From assembly GCF_041053105.1 (NCBI RefSeq), contig NZ_CP163444.1, forward strand, positions 5,642,001-5,706,000: a stretch of DNA of 64,000 bases, written 5' to 3'. Shown here one piece after another: positions 41,224 to 49,669 of the stretch (position 1 is its first letter; each line of letters opens with the position of its first letter). The translations under genes were made by a program, and so were the position numbers. The DNA is from Streptomyces sp. R44. GTDB lineage: Bacteria; Actinomycetota; Actinomycetes; Streptomycetales; Streptomycetaceae. The notes below the pieces were generated by a model. That model ran no database searches. It had not been told where the DNA came from and saw only the letters and a program-made list of their open reading frames with translations.

Positions 41224-41483
41224 CGTGCGTCACCTCCCTTGCGGGCGCGCTGGTCCCGCTGCCACAGCTTGTACGCGATCATGGTGAGAGCCGTGGAGAT
41301 CAGCACCCAGAGCATCTGGTACCAGTAGAAGAACGGGATGCCGGCGAAGAGCGGTTCGACCTTGGCGTAGGAGCTCACCCAGAGCATCGCCACGAACGGG
41401 GCGAACAGGCAGAGCGCGATCACCACCCGCACGGGAGTGATGGTCGGTTGTTTCCCTTGTGTCACATCTGACGCTTCTGACAT
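41220..41483 (-). CDS. DUF3311 small membrane protein, partner of the SSS permease
   Basis: 87 residues with two membrane helices (VVIALCLFAPFVAMLWVSSYA; FYWYQMLWVLISTALTMIAYKLW). The family typically lies upstream of MctP-like permeases, as here, with an ATGA overlap. It is probably needed for assembly or regulation of the transporter. Confidence 0.85.
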   Translation of the reverse strand: MSEASDVTQGKQPTITPVRVVIALCLFAPFVAMLWVSSYAKVEPLFAGIPFFYWYQMLWVLISTALTMIAYKLWQRDQRARKGGDAR

Positions 41484-41583
41484 GGCGATTCCGTCCCCTC
41501 ACTGATCACCTCGGTAATGCTGGGGAAATCTAGGGGACGGCTCCGTTGCTGGGAACCCCTGTCCGCATAACGGAAGCGACTCG

Positions 41584-42567
41584 TCAGAGCCAGCCCTCCT
41601 TGGCGGCTCGTACGCCCGCCTCGAAACGGCTGCGGGCGCCGAGCCGGTTCATCAGCTCCGAGCTCATCCGGCGGACCGTCCGCAGCGAGACCCCGAGCCG
41701 CCGGGCCGCGATGTCGTCCGTGCAGCCGATGCCGAGGAGCATCAGCAACTCCCGCTCCTGCGGGGAGAGGTCGTGCGCGTCGCGGCGCGGGGCCTCGCCG
41801 AAGGGGGTGCCGGCGTCCCACAGCCGGTCGAAGAGCACCACGAGCGCGTGGACCAGGCCGGGGCTGCGCACTTCGAGGGCGCCCGCGCGCCCGTCCTCGG
41901 GGTCGACGGGGACGAGCGCGGCCTCGCGGTCGACGATCACCATGAGCATCGGGACGACGGGCACGGTCCGGGCCTCGCCGCCGAGGTCGCAGTACCAGCG
42001 GACGTAGTCGACGGTCGGCGGGTCGTTGCGGAAGCTCTCCTGGTAGATCGAGCGGATCTTCACCCCGCGCTCCAGGGCGAGTTGGTCGAGCGGCTGGCTC
42101 GCGTCCATCGTGTCGGGGAGCTGGGCGCCGCCGGGCAGCAGCGAGAGGCACTCGGTGCGGGCGTTCGCGGCGAGGTCCTCCAGGCGTTCGCGGACGGTGT
42201 CGAGTCCGGTGATGCGGTCCACGAGGTCGTGCCGGACGCCCGGTTCGGGGCAGTCCGCGTACGAGGCGAGGATGCCGGCCACCGCCCTGCCCGCCTGCTC
42301 GACCTGGCGCTTGCGCTTGCTCAGTTCGGCCTCGGCGCGGGAGAGCAGGAAGGAGAAGCCGACGTCCGGGCTGAAGGGTTCGACCTCGCCCGAGGAGTCG
42401 TCCATGAGGACGAGCTTGAGGTCCGCGAGACAGGCGAGCGCCTCGCGGACCTCCGGCTCCGGGCGGCCCAGATGGGTCGCCATGTCCGTCACGTCGTACT
42501 CGGGCCGCTCCAGGAGCAGGCGGTAGACGGCCTCCGTCGACTCCTTTATGCCGAGCGCCTCCAGCAT
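41584..42567 (-). CDS. LuxR-type regulator with TrmB-like N-terminal domain
   Basis: 327 residues from ATG 42567, preceded by GAGGGGGAGA. The N-terminus (LEALGIKESTEAVYRLLLERPEYDVTDMATHLGRPEPEVREALACLADLKLV) resembles a TrmB-like winged helix. The C-terminus is a LuxR-type helix-turn-helix (LSPQERELLMLLGIGCTDDIAARRLGVSLRTVRRMSSELMNRLGA). The middle part may sense a ligand. It is upstream of and parallel to the mctP unit, a likely target. Its promoter must lie inside the 3' end of the MMPL gene, where a dre-like site is found at 42652-42667. Confidence 0.85.
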   Translation of the reverse strand: MLEALGIKESTEAVYRLLLERPEYDVTDMATHLGRPEPEVREALACLADLKLVLMDDSSGEVEPFSPDVGFSFLLSRAEAELSKRKRQVEQAGRAVAGILASYADCPEPGVRHDLVDRITGLDTVRERLEDLAANARTECLSLLPGGAQLPDTMDASQPLDQLALERGVKIRSIYQESFRNDPPTVDYVRWYCDLGGEARTVPVVPMLMVIVDREAALVPVDPEDGRAGALEVRSPGLVHALVVLFDRLWDAGTPFGEAPRRDAHDLSPQERELLMLLGIGCTDDIAARRLGVSLRTVRRMSSELMNRLGARSRFEAGVRAAKEGWL

Positions 42568-42584
42568 CAGGTATCTCCCCCTCG

Positions 42585-44501
42585 TCACCTTCCGTGGTGC
42601 GACCGGTCGAACTCGTGATCGCGGTCGATGATGGTAGAGGGGAGGAGGCGTCTAGGTCTAGACCAATCATGGTGAACTCCGCGGGGCGATCCCGCCGGTG
42701 CGCCGGCCAGCGCGTCCAGCACCGCACCCGCCGCGAAACCCGAGACCAGCAGAGCCAGTTCGACCTGAGGACCGATCCCCGCCGTGAGCACCGCGAGCGC
42801 GCCCGCGCCCGCCGCCACCGGACCGGCCCACCCCGGCCCGCCCGCCGCCGAGGCCGCCGACCGCTCCAGGGACACGCAGAACGCGAAGGCGCCCACCACC
42901 AGCGGCACCCAGCCCGTCACCGCACCGGTCCCCGCCGGGCCCCACTGCCACAGCACCACGAGAGCCCCCGCCGACGCGCCCGCCGCGAGCAGCCCGCCGA
43001 GCACCGCCCGCGCCGCCGGGCCGGGACCCAGCCGCCGGGCGAGCACCCCGAACGCCGCCAGGGCCGCCGCCGGGACCGCGTACGGCAGCAGCCCGTACAC
43101 CCCGTCCACCAGATCGCGGTCCACCACACCCGAACCGCCCACCAGGGCGCCCGTGCCGGCGAGCGCCGACCGCAGCGCCGTCACCGTCCCCGCCCCGGCC
43201 GCCGTCATCGGCTCCGCCTCCGGGACGACCACCACCAGGGCCGACCCGGAGCGGTGCCAGGCCGCGGGCGCCGCCGCGAGCAGCACCCCCGGCACCCGCG
43301 CCGCCCGCGCGGCCACCGCCGCCGCGTCCCCGCCCTCGGGGACGAGGACCTCCAGCGGGTTCAGCACGCCCGACGGCACCCCGGCCGCCGTCAGCCGGTC
43401 CAGACCGTCCCGGGCCGGACCGCTCGCCACCAGGGCGCGGGCCTCCGGGTTGCCGACCCGCAGCTGCGTGGCCGCGCCGGTGAGCAGGACGAGGAGGACG
43501 AGGCCGACGGCGGGGAGCGCGCGGGGGCTCCGTACGCGGACAGCGCGGGGGTCCCGGACCACCGACCGCAGCACCGGCGTCAGCGTCAGGGCCGCCGCCG
43601 TGCCCACCGCGCAGACCGCGAGCCCCGCCACCCCGACCGACCGCAGGAACGCCGCCGGGAACAAGGCCAGGGCCGCGCAGGCCGCCGCACCCGCCGCCCC
43701 GCCCGTCACCGCCGACCGGGCGCCGGCCCGCCCCGGCCGCTGCGCCCAGCGGTGCACCGCGACCACGAGCGCCGTCACCGGCACCAGGTACACCACCACG
43801 AAGCCGATCTCCGTGAACCCCGCCACCGCCTCCACCAGGGCGAGCGCCCCCACCGAGGTCACGGCCGCCAGGAGCAGCGGCGCCAGGACCCCTAGCGGCG
43901 AGCGGAACGCCAGGACGAGCACGAGCAACAGGCCCAGCGCACAGGCCGCCTTCGCCGCCAGGGCCACCGCGCCCGGCCCCACGAGCGCGCTGTCGTGCTG
44001 GAGCGGCAGCACCCCCGTCACCTCGACCCGGGCCCCGGGAAGTGCGGACCGCAGCCCCGCACGGAGCGAGACCGCCGCCTCCTCGACGGCCGTCAGACCC
44101 GCCAGGTCCGGCTTCCCCGCCGCCGGGTACACCAGGGCGTACTCGGTCCGGCCGTCCGCGCCGAGGAAGCCCTCGTCGCCCGTCCCCGCGTACGAGACGG
44201 TCCGCGCGCCCGGTCCCGCCGTCCGTTCGAGCGCCGCCGCGAGCCGCGTGGCGGACGCCCGGTCCCGTACCTCCCAGGTCACGACCGCCACCAGCGGGGC
44301 GACGGCGGCCCCGTTCCCGTACCGCTCCTGGATCGCCAGGTTCGCCCGGTGGCCCGGCCCGCCGGAGGCCGTGAACGACTGGTCGAGGCGCCCCAGACCG
44401 AGCACCGCCGCCGCCCCGCCGAGCAGCAGCACCAGCAGCCACACCACCCCGACCGCCACCCGGTGGCGCAGCACCGCGGTCCGTACCCGCTCAGTCCACA
44501 T
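42585..44501 (-). CDS. MMPL/RND-type membrane transporter
   Basis: 638 residues from ATG 44501. The first membrane helix (HRVAVGVVWLLVLLLGGAAAVLGL) is followed by a periplasmic-type loop (residues 40-180). A bundle of helices comes next (AACALGLLLVLVLAFRSPLGVLAPLLLAAVTSVGALALVEA), then a second loop and bundle. This is a compact version of the MMPL lipid-exporter layout. The last 30 residues (GSPRGVHHDWSRPRRLLPS and on) look non-conserved and run through a regulatory region, so the natural C-terminus may have been extended. It overlaps the aldo/keto reductase gene by 11 bp, so it is probably the last gene of the long minus-strand cluster and its exporter. Confidence 0.82.
   Translation of the reverse strand: MWTERVRTAVLRHRVAVGVVWLLVLLLGGAAAVLGLGRLDQSFTASGGPGHRANLAIQERYGNGAAVAPLVAVVTWEVRDRASATRLAAALERTAGPGARTVSYAGTGDEGFLGADGRTEYALVYPAAGKPDLAGLTAVEEAAVSLRAGLRSALPGARVEVTGVLPLQHDSALVGPGAVALAAKAACALGLLLVLVLAFRSPLGVLAPLLLAAVTSVGALALVEAVAGFTEIGFVVVYLVPVTALVVAVHRWAQRPGRAGARSAVTGGAAGAAACAALALFPAAFLRSVGVAGLAVCAVGTAAALTLTPVLRSVVRDPRAVRVRSPRALPAVGLVLLVLLTGAATQLRVGNPEARALVASGPARDGLDRLTAAGVPSGVLNPLEVLVPEGGDAAAVAARAARVPGVLLAAAPAAWHRSGSALVVVVPEAEPMTAAGAGTVTALRSALAGTGALVGGSGVVDRDLVDGVYGLLPYAVPAAALAAFGVLARRLGPGPAARAVLGGLLAAGASAGALVVLWQWGPAGTGAVTGWVPLVVGAFAFCVSLERSAASAAGGPGWAGPVAAGAGALAVLTAGIGPQVELALLVSGFAAGAVLDALAGAPAGSPRGVHHDWSRPRRLLPSTIIDRDHEFDRSHHGR
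42652..42667. promoter_or_regulatory. DasR-type dre-like site upstream of the LuxR-type regulator
   Basis: CTAGGTCTAGACCAAT matches the core GGTCTAGACCA of the DasR site (consensus ACTGGTCTAGACCAGT) exactly. It lies 85-100 bp upstream of the regulator start, within the MMPL 3' coding end. Confidence 0.55.
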
Positions 44502-45456
44502 CGTCCAGCCGCTTCCTGAGCTCCTCGTCCAGACGCAGCCCCACCGCGCCGAGCGCCTCGTCCAGCTGCTCCGGCGCACTCGCCCCGATCACCGGCAGGA
44601 CGGGCAGCTCGCCGCCCAGCGCCCAGGCCAGGACCACCTGGTTCGCGGTCACCCCGAGCTCCGCCGCCACCTCGGCGAGCACCTTCAGACGCCGCTCCGA
44701 ACCCGCGTGCCGGTACTGCTCGGGAATCTCCTTGCCCGGATCCGTGTACGCCCCCGTGAGCTGCGTCGTGTACGCGGTGAACGTCAGCTCCGGCCGCGTC
44801 CCCAGGTAGTCGAGCAGCTCCTCCGAGGCGTGCGGGTTCACCCCGAACTCCGCGCCGGGGCGCGGCCGGAGGTAGGTGTGGCGCTGCTGCACGGCCGCGT
44901 AGTCCGGCAGGTCCGCGGCGACCGCGGCGCCGCGCGACTCCTCGATCCGCCAGGCCGCGAAGTTCGAGCAGCCCGCCCGGCCGATCTTCCCGACGTCCAC
45001 CAGCTCGCCGAAGGCGCCGATCGTCTCCGCGACCGGCGTCGACCGGTCGTCGATGTGCGCGTAGTACAGGTCGATCCGGTCCGTGCCCAGGTTCCGCAGG
45101 CTCTCCTCCACCTGACGCCGGATCACCGGCGCCGACAGGCCCTCCGCGCACTCCGGCCAGGCCGAGCCCGGCGGGTCCGGCAGCGCGCCGACCTTGGTGG
45201 CGAGCACCATCTCGTCCCGGACGCCCCGGCTGCGCAGCCAGCGGCCGATGAGCAGCTCGCTCTCGGCGCCGGTCGCGCCCGGCTCCCAGAAGGCGTACGT
45301 GTTCGCGGTGTCGATGAAGGTGCCGCCCGCCTCGTGGAAGCGGTCCAGGACGGCGAAGGCCGCGGCCTCGTCGATCCGGGTGCCGAACGGCAGGGTGCCC
45401 AGGCACAGCGTGGACACGCGCGGACCCTCGGGGCCGCCCAGGTTCGTGTACTCCAT
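44491..45456 (-). CDS. Aldo/keto reductase
   Basis: 321 residues from ATG 45456. AKR motifs: GGTFIDTANTYAFW (catalytic Asp/Tyr region), LATKVGAL (catalytic Lys), DLYYAHIDD (His), GCSNFAAWRIEE and VIGASAPEQLDEALGAV. It would reduce carbonyls with NADPH. It may act on a sugar or lipid intermediate of the cluster; that role is inferred only from overlap with its neighbours (11-bp overlap with MMPL, 17 nt after the EEP gene). Confidence 0.88.
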   Translation of the reverse strand: MEYTNLGGPEGPRVSTLCLGTLPFGTRIDEAAAFAVLDRFHEAGGTFIDTANTYAFWEPGATGAESELLIGRWLRSRGVRDEMVLATKVGALPDPPGSAWPECAEGLSAPVIRRQVEESLRNLGTDRIDLYYAHIDDRSTPVAETIGAFGELVDVGKIGRAGCSNFAAWRIEESRGAAVAADLPDYAAVQQRHTYLRPRPGAEFGVNPHASEELLDYLGTRPELTFTAYTTQLTGAYTDPGKEIPEQYRHAGSERRLKVLAEVAAELGVTANQVVLAWALGGELPVLPVIGASAPEQLDEALGAVGLRLDEELRKRLDDVD

Positions 45457-45473
45457 GGGGTGTTCCCTCTCTC

Positions 45474-46439
45474 TCAAACGGTGACGGTCAGTTCCTGGAC
45501 CAGGTGGTCCGAGAGGCCCTCCGCGTCGCGGAAGCGGTACGAGCCCACCCGGGCGCCGCCCCCGGTGAACGCCCAGTCGATCCGCCACAGCCGCAGCCGC
45601 GCGCGGGCGTTCCAGCTGGCCGGCAGGACCGAGCGGCAGGCGCCGATCGCGTCGCGGAGCGTCCGGGGCATCCGGCGGATGTCGCCGATGGCGGCGCTGG
45701 TGTTGAAGTCCCCGGTCACCAGGACCGGGTGCGGGTTGGACCGCAGGTCGGCGACGAGCGCCGCGTACTCCCGGTCGCGGGCCGCCGCCCGGCGCCGCAT
45801 GTCCCGGAGGAAGGCCGGCCGCAGCGGGTTCATGACCGTGAGCTGGACCGGGATGTGCACGTTGTACGTGGACAGGACGCCGTGCCCGACCCGCAGGTCC
45901 ACCCGCAGCGAGCAGGCGCCGACGGGCACGGGCGGCCCGGCGGGCGGGAACCGGGACAGCGTCACGGAGTTGTTGCCGACGGCCAGGTGGTGGCGGGGGA
46001 ACGCGGCCCGCAGCCGCTCCTCGTCGTCGATGTCCCAGACCTCGCCGCCCTCGAAGCCGTTCAGGTACTCCTGGAGGACGTACACGTCGGCGTCGAGCGA
46101 GCGCAGGAAGGCGTAGAAGCGGTCGGGGTCGCCGCCCTGGTTCCAGTGCTGGGTGTTCCAGGACACGAGCCGCAGGCCGCCGGTCCCGCGGGAGAGGAGC
46201 CCCCGCAGGTTGATCCCGTTCTGCGGCCAGGCCACCAGGAGGCAGCCGGTGGCGAGCGCCGCCGCGACCGGCTCGCCCGTGACCACGGCGGCGGCGAGCA
46301 GCGCGAGCGGGACGGCGGCGAGCGTGACCGGCGGAAGGAGCGAGACGGCGAGCCACGGCCACCAGCGGCCGTTGAGCGCGAGGTGCAGCGCGAGGAAGAC
46401 CGCCCAGCCGAGGGCGCAGTACAGGGCCATCGCCGTCAT
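45474..46439 (-). CDS. Membrane-anchored endonuclease/exonuclease/phosphatase (EEP) family protein, copy A
   Basis: 321 residues from ATG 46439, overlapping the upstream gene's stop (ATGA). Two or three N-terminal membrane helices (residues 1-75; MALYCALGWAVFLALHLAL, LPPVTLAAVPLALLAAAVV) precede an EEP domain: VSWNTQHWNQG, VLQEYLNGFEG (catalytic Glu), TYNVHIPVQ, VLVTGDFNTSAAIGDI (GDFN), and SDHLVQELTV (catalytic SDH). EEP enzymes cleave phosphodiesters of nucleic acids, phosphoinositides or sphingomyelin. A membrane anchor suggests a lipid or polyprenyl-phosphate substrate. It is a paralogue of the next gene. Confidence 0.85.
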   Translation of the reverse strand: MTAMALYCALGWAVFLALHLALNGRWWPWLAVSLLPPVTLAAVPLALLAAAVVTGEPVAAALATGCLLVAWPQNGINLRGLLSRGTGGLRLVSWNTQHWNQGGDPDRFYAFLRSLDADVYVLQEYLNGFEGGEVWDIDDEERLRAAFPRHHLAVGNNSVTLSRFPPAGPPVPVGACSLRVDLRVGHGVLSTYNVHIPVQLTVMNPLRPAFLRDMRRRAAARDREYAALVADLRSNPHPVLVTGDFNTSAAIGDIRRMPRTLRDAIGACRSVLPASWNARARLRLWRIDWAFTGGGARVGSYRFRDAEGLSDHLVQELTVTV

Positions 46440-47566
46440 CCGCTCCCCGGCAGCGCGACCCACAGGTCCTGCACGGCGTGGTCGGACAGCTTCTCCGGCG
46501 TACCGAACGCGTACTTCTCGGCCCGCGCCCCGTTCCCGGTGAACGCCCAGTCGGTCCGCCAGAAGGGCTTCCAGCCGCCCTCCTCCCAGCTCGTCGGGTA
46601 CGGGTCGGTGCTCACCTCCGCCGCGTCGTCGAGGCGCTCCCGCAGCGGGTCGAGGTCCGCCATCGCGGCCGTCGCGTTGAAGTCGCCGGCCACCACCACC
46701 GGGTTGCGGTTGGCGGCGAGGTCGGCCTCCAGGCCCTCGTACTGGGCCCGGCGCGGGGCGAACCGTTCCCGCATGTGGCGGTAGAAGGCGGGGGAGAGGA
46801 GCCCGTCCGGCATGCTGTTCCACACCGGCATGTGCACGTTGTAGAAGGACACCGCACGGCCCCTGACCAGCACGTCCGTCCGCAGCACCTTGTGGGCGCG
46901 GTACTCCGTCGGCCAGTCGGCAGCCGGCCGTGGGCCCGGCGGCACGTCCCGGGCCGGGCCCACGGCCGGCTGCCGCAGGATCGGGAAGCGGGAGAGCGTC
47001 ACCAGCTCGCCGCGGACGGCCACCTGGTAGCCGGGGAACTCCCGGCGCAGCCGCGCCAGGTCGTCGACGGGCAGCTTGCCCTTCCGGTCGGCGGTGACGT
47101 GCTGGTACTCGTGCAGCAGGTACACGTCCGCGTGCTTCGCCTTCAGGAAGGCGTAGAAGTGGTCCTGGGTGCCGAGGAGCTGGTTCCACGAGTTGGTGTT
47201 CCAGGCGAAGACCCGTACGGCGTCCGGGCCGGGCCGGGGCTCCGCCCGCCACAGCGCCGCCGGGTCGAAGCCCGACTGTCCGAAGCCGAGGAGCAGGGCG
47301 AGGCCCGCCGCGCCCGCCGCACGCCACCGGGCGGCGCCCCGGGCGAGCGGGGCGAGGGCCGCGAGCGCGAGCGGCACCAGGGCGAAGACGGCCGGCGGGA
47401 CGATGCCGACGAGCTGCCCGAGCCAGATCCGGCCGTCGGCCGCCCACTCGACGAGGAGCAGGACGAGCCAGGCCGCCGCGGCGCCCGTCACCAGCCGGTT
47501 CCGGCGGCGCCCCCGGGGCCGTGCCACGGCCTTCGCGGGCGCGACCGGCGTGAGCGTGTCCGTCAC
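46436..47566 (-). CDS. Membrane-anchored EEP family protein, copy B
   Basis: 376 residues from GTG 47566, overlapping both neighbours by 4 bp (GTGA upstream, ATGA downstream). N-terminal helices (residues about 25-95) precede an EEP domain: VFAWNTNSWNQLLG, LLHEYQHVTADRK, FYNVHMPVWNSM, VVVAGDFNATAAMADL and SDHAVQDLWVAL. It matches copy A in motif order and ends, so the two arose by duplication. The coding sequence contains a 21-bp perfect inverted repeat (46920-46973). Confidence 0.85.
   Translation of the reverse strand: MTDTLTPVAPAKAVARPRGRRRNRLVTGAAAAWLVLLLVEWAADGRIWLGQLVGIVPPAVFALVPLALAALAPLARGAARWRAAGAAGLALLLGFGQSGFDPAALWRAEPRPGPDAVRVFAWNTNSWNQLLGTQDHFYAFLKAKHADVYLLHEYQHVTADRKGKLPVDDLARLRREFPGYQVAVRGELVTLSRFPILRQPAVGPARDVPPGPRPAADWPTEYRAHKVLRTDVLVRGRAVSFYNVHMPVWNSMPDGLLSPAFYRHMRERFAPRRAQYEGLEADLAANRNPVVVAGDFNATAAMADLDPLRERLDDAAEVSTDPYPTSWEEGGWKPFWRTDWAFTGNGARAEKYAFGTPEKLSDHAVQDLWVALPGSG
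46920..46973. repeat. 21-bp perfect inverted repeat inside an EEP gene
   Basis: The left arm at 46920-46940 begins GCAGCCGGCCGTGGGCCC. The right arm at 46953-46973 is its exact complement, with a 12-nt loop. It encodes part of the EEP copy B segment PAVGPARDVPPGPRPAADWP, a poorly conserved stretch. A stem this long in coding sequence is unusual. Confidence 0.85.
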
Positions 47567-48603
47567 CGGCCCGCGCCCATCGGCGCACGGGTCAGGTCCG
47601 GCCGCGGCTGCGGGTCGTACAGGTGCCGGAACCGCTTCGAGCACAGCCACTGCACGCCCGCGACCCCGATCGCCGCGAACACCGTCAGGTTCACCAGGAA
47701 GTTCACGGCCACGAAGTACCCGAGGAACAGCCGCCCCCGGTGCCGCCGCACCTCCCGGTACATGTCCAGGTCGCCCCAGACGCCCAGGAGGAACAGGGCG
47801 AGCGGGAGCAGCGCCCACGCGGCTCCCCACAGCGGCGGCGCGGCGAGCGCGGCGACCGTCAGGGGCGCGGCCAGGCTGGCGCCCGCGCGCGGCCCGGTGA
47901 CGAAGCCGCCCTGGAGGTGGCGCCGGCCGAGGATGAGCGGCACGGCGAGCCGGGCGCGGGCGAAGACCTTGCCGAGGACGATCCGTACGGTGTCGTCGTG
48001 GTCGTGCCGGCCGCGTACCTCCAGGGAGCTGAGGACCGTGTACCGCTCGGAGATCCGGCGGCCGTAGTCCTGGTCCTCGGTGTGCCGCAGGATCGGGTTG
48101 AACGGCCCGACCTCGTGGAAGACCGTCCGGGGCATGGCGAGGATCGCGGTGTGGACGGTGTCGATGACCCCCTCGGACTTCAGCAGCAGGTAGTACTGCT
48201 GGAGCGAGCGGTACTCCTCGATGAGGCTGTCCCGGATGAGCGGCTCCGGCTCGTAGGTGCCGCAGATCGCGCCGTACCCCTGCCCGGAGCCGAGGAGTGC
48301 GACGGACCTGGCGACCGCGTCCGGGTGCATGGCGACGTCGGAGTCGAGGAAGACGAGGATCTCGCCGGAGGAGAGCTCCGCGCCGAGGTTGCGGGCGACC
48401 GCGACCCCGCTGTTGACGCCGGTGGAGACCACCCGCGCGCCGGCCGCTGCGGCGATCGCCGCGGAGTCGTCGGTGGAGCAGTCGTCGACGACGACGACCT
48501 CGATGTTCGGGTACGTCTGGGCGAGGGCGGCCTCGACGCACAGGCCGATGGAGCGGCCGTAGTTGTAGTTGGGGACGATGACGGAGACCAGGGGGAGGGT
48601 CAT
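47563..48603 (-). CDS. Family-2 glycosyltransferase with C-terminal membrane helices, copy A
   Basis: 346 residues from ATG 48603. GT-A motifs: VSVIVPNYNYGRSIGLCVEAAL, VVVVDDCSTDDSAAIAAA, LVFLDSDVAMHPDAVARS (the DxD-type LDSD) and HTEDQDYGRRISER (ED acceptor motif). Two or three membrane helices (LGVWGDLDM region and FLGYFVAVNFLVNLTVFAAIGV) end the protein. It should transfer a sugar at the inner membrane face, likely to a lipid acceptor. It is paralogous to the transferase at 53049-54068. Confidence 0.88.
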   Translation of the reverse strand: MTLPLVSVIVPNYNYGRSIGLCVEAALAQTYPNIEVVVVDDCSTDDSAAIAAAAGARVVSTGVNSGVAVARNLGAELSSGEILVFLDSDVAMHPDAVARSVALLGSGQGYGAICGTYEPEPLIRDSLIEEYRSLQQYYLLLKSEGVIDTVHTAILAMPRTVFHEVGPFNPILRHTEDQDYGRRISERYTVLSSLEVRGRHDHDDTVRIVLGKVFARARLAVPLILGRRHLQGGFVTGPRAGASLAAPLTVAALAAPPLWGAAWALLPLALFLLGVWGDLDMYREVRRHRGRLFLGYFVAVNFLVNLTVFAAIGVAGVQWLCSKRFRHLYDPQPRPDLTRAPMGAGR

Positions 48604-48616
48604 GTGGGGGGTTCTC

Positions 48617-49669
48617 CTAGAAGAGGACCTTGGCGAGGGAGAGGGCTCCCTGCCGCCAGGGTTCGACGCTGGTGACGCCCTCGCTCTTCTTCGCGGGGCG
48701 GGCGCCGGCGGTGCGCTGCTGCTCGCGCCACCAGGCGTAGGTGCGCAGGATCGCGTCCTGGTTGGAGTGGACCGGCCGGAAGCCGAGGACGTCCCTGGCC
48801 TTGTCGGTGGAGACGAAGCTGTCGTCGAGGAGCTTGTGGAGCAGCCGTCCGTAGACGGGGGAGAGCCCGGAGCGCTGGAGCAGGCTGAGCGCGGCGAGGG
48901 CGGGCTTCGCGGGCAGCGAGCGGACCCGCTTGCCGTGCCCGGCGGCGTCCAGGACGGCCTGGAAGTCCTCGCGTATCGTGCCGAACTCGGTGGCGCCGAG
49001 GTTGAAGGTGTCGTCGGCCCGCTCGGCGGGCGCCTCCATCGCGGTGACGACCGCGTCGACCAGGTCGGCCACGTCGAACATCTGGATGCGGACGTCTCCC
49101 CGGCCGAGGACCGGGAAGTTCCGGCCCTCCTCGGCCCATTCGAAGAGCATCGCGAAGAGCCCCATCCGGCCGGGCCCCAGAAAGGTCTTGGGCCGCAGGA
49201 TCGGCACGCACATCTCCCGGCCCCGGAAGCGCTCCGCGACCTCCTCGGCCTCCGCCTTGGCGGCGCTGTACGTGTCGACGGGCTCGCGCGGGTACTCCTC
49301 CGGGGTCGGGACCACCTTCGGCAGTCCGTACACGGCGGTCGAGGAGATGTGCACGACCCTGGGCACGGCGTTCGCCTCGGCGGCCGTCAGGACCGCCTCC
49401 GTGCCGCCGACGATGACCGAGCGGATGGTGTCCGCCGGGTAGCTGGGCAGGGCGGCCGCGCAGTGCACCACCACGTCGGCGTCCGCCGTGACCCGCTTCA
49501 TCGTGACGGTGTCCCGGACGTCCGAGACCGTGTGGGTCAGGTGCGGGTGCTCCGTGCGCGGGGCCCGCAGGTCCACGCAGTGCACCTGCCGGCCCTCGTC
49601 GAGCAGCCGCTCGATCAGGGTCGAACCGAGCATTCCGGCACCGCCGGTGACCACGACGCGCTCTACCAC
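48617..49669 (-). CDS. NAD-dependent epimerase/dehydratase (extended SDR)
   Basis: 350 residues from GTG 49669, with AAGGAGAAGG about 10 nt upstream. The Rossmann motif VVVTGGAGMLGSTLIERLL is at the N-terminus, followed by VVHCAAALPSYPADT, ISSTAVYG and the YxxxK pair in VDTYSAAKAEAEEVAERF. Its layout is typical of enzymes acting on nucleotide sugars. It overlaps the aminotransferase gene by 7 bp. Together, an epimerase/dehydratase and a PLP enzyme suggest synthesis of an amino sugar or a related donor. Confidence 0.85.
   Translation of the reverse strand: MVERVVVTGGAGMLGSTLIERLLDEGRQVHCVDLRAPRTEHPHLTHTVSDVRDTVTMKRVTADADVVVHCAAALPSYPADTIRSVIVGGTEAVLTAAEANAVPRVVHISSTAVYGLPKVVPTPEEYPREPVDTYSAAKAEAEEVAERFRGREMCVPILRPKTFLGPGRMGLFAMLFEWAEEGRNFPVLGRGDVRIQMFDVADLVDAVVTAMEAPAERADDTFNLGATEFGTIREDFQAVLDAAGHGKRVRSLPAKPALAALSLLQRSGLSPVYGRLLHKLLDDSFVSTDKARDVLGFRPVHSNQDAILRTYAWWREQQRTAGARPAKKSEGVTSVEPWRQGALSLAKVLF

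Noticed and set aside
42594..46116. Very long plus-strand open frames (for example 1110 codons at 42784-46116) opposite the minus-strand cluster
   Set aside because: They are GC-rich antisense shadows of the MMPL, AKR and EEP genes: Ala/Arg/Pro/Thr-rich, no domains, no ribosome-binding site, and the minus-strand frames carry clear family motifs.
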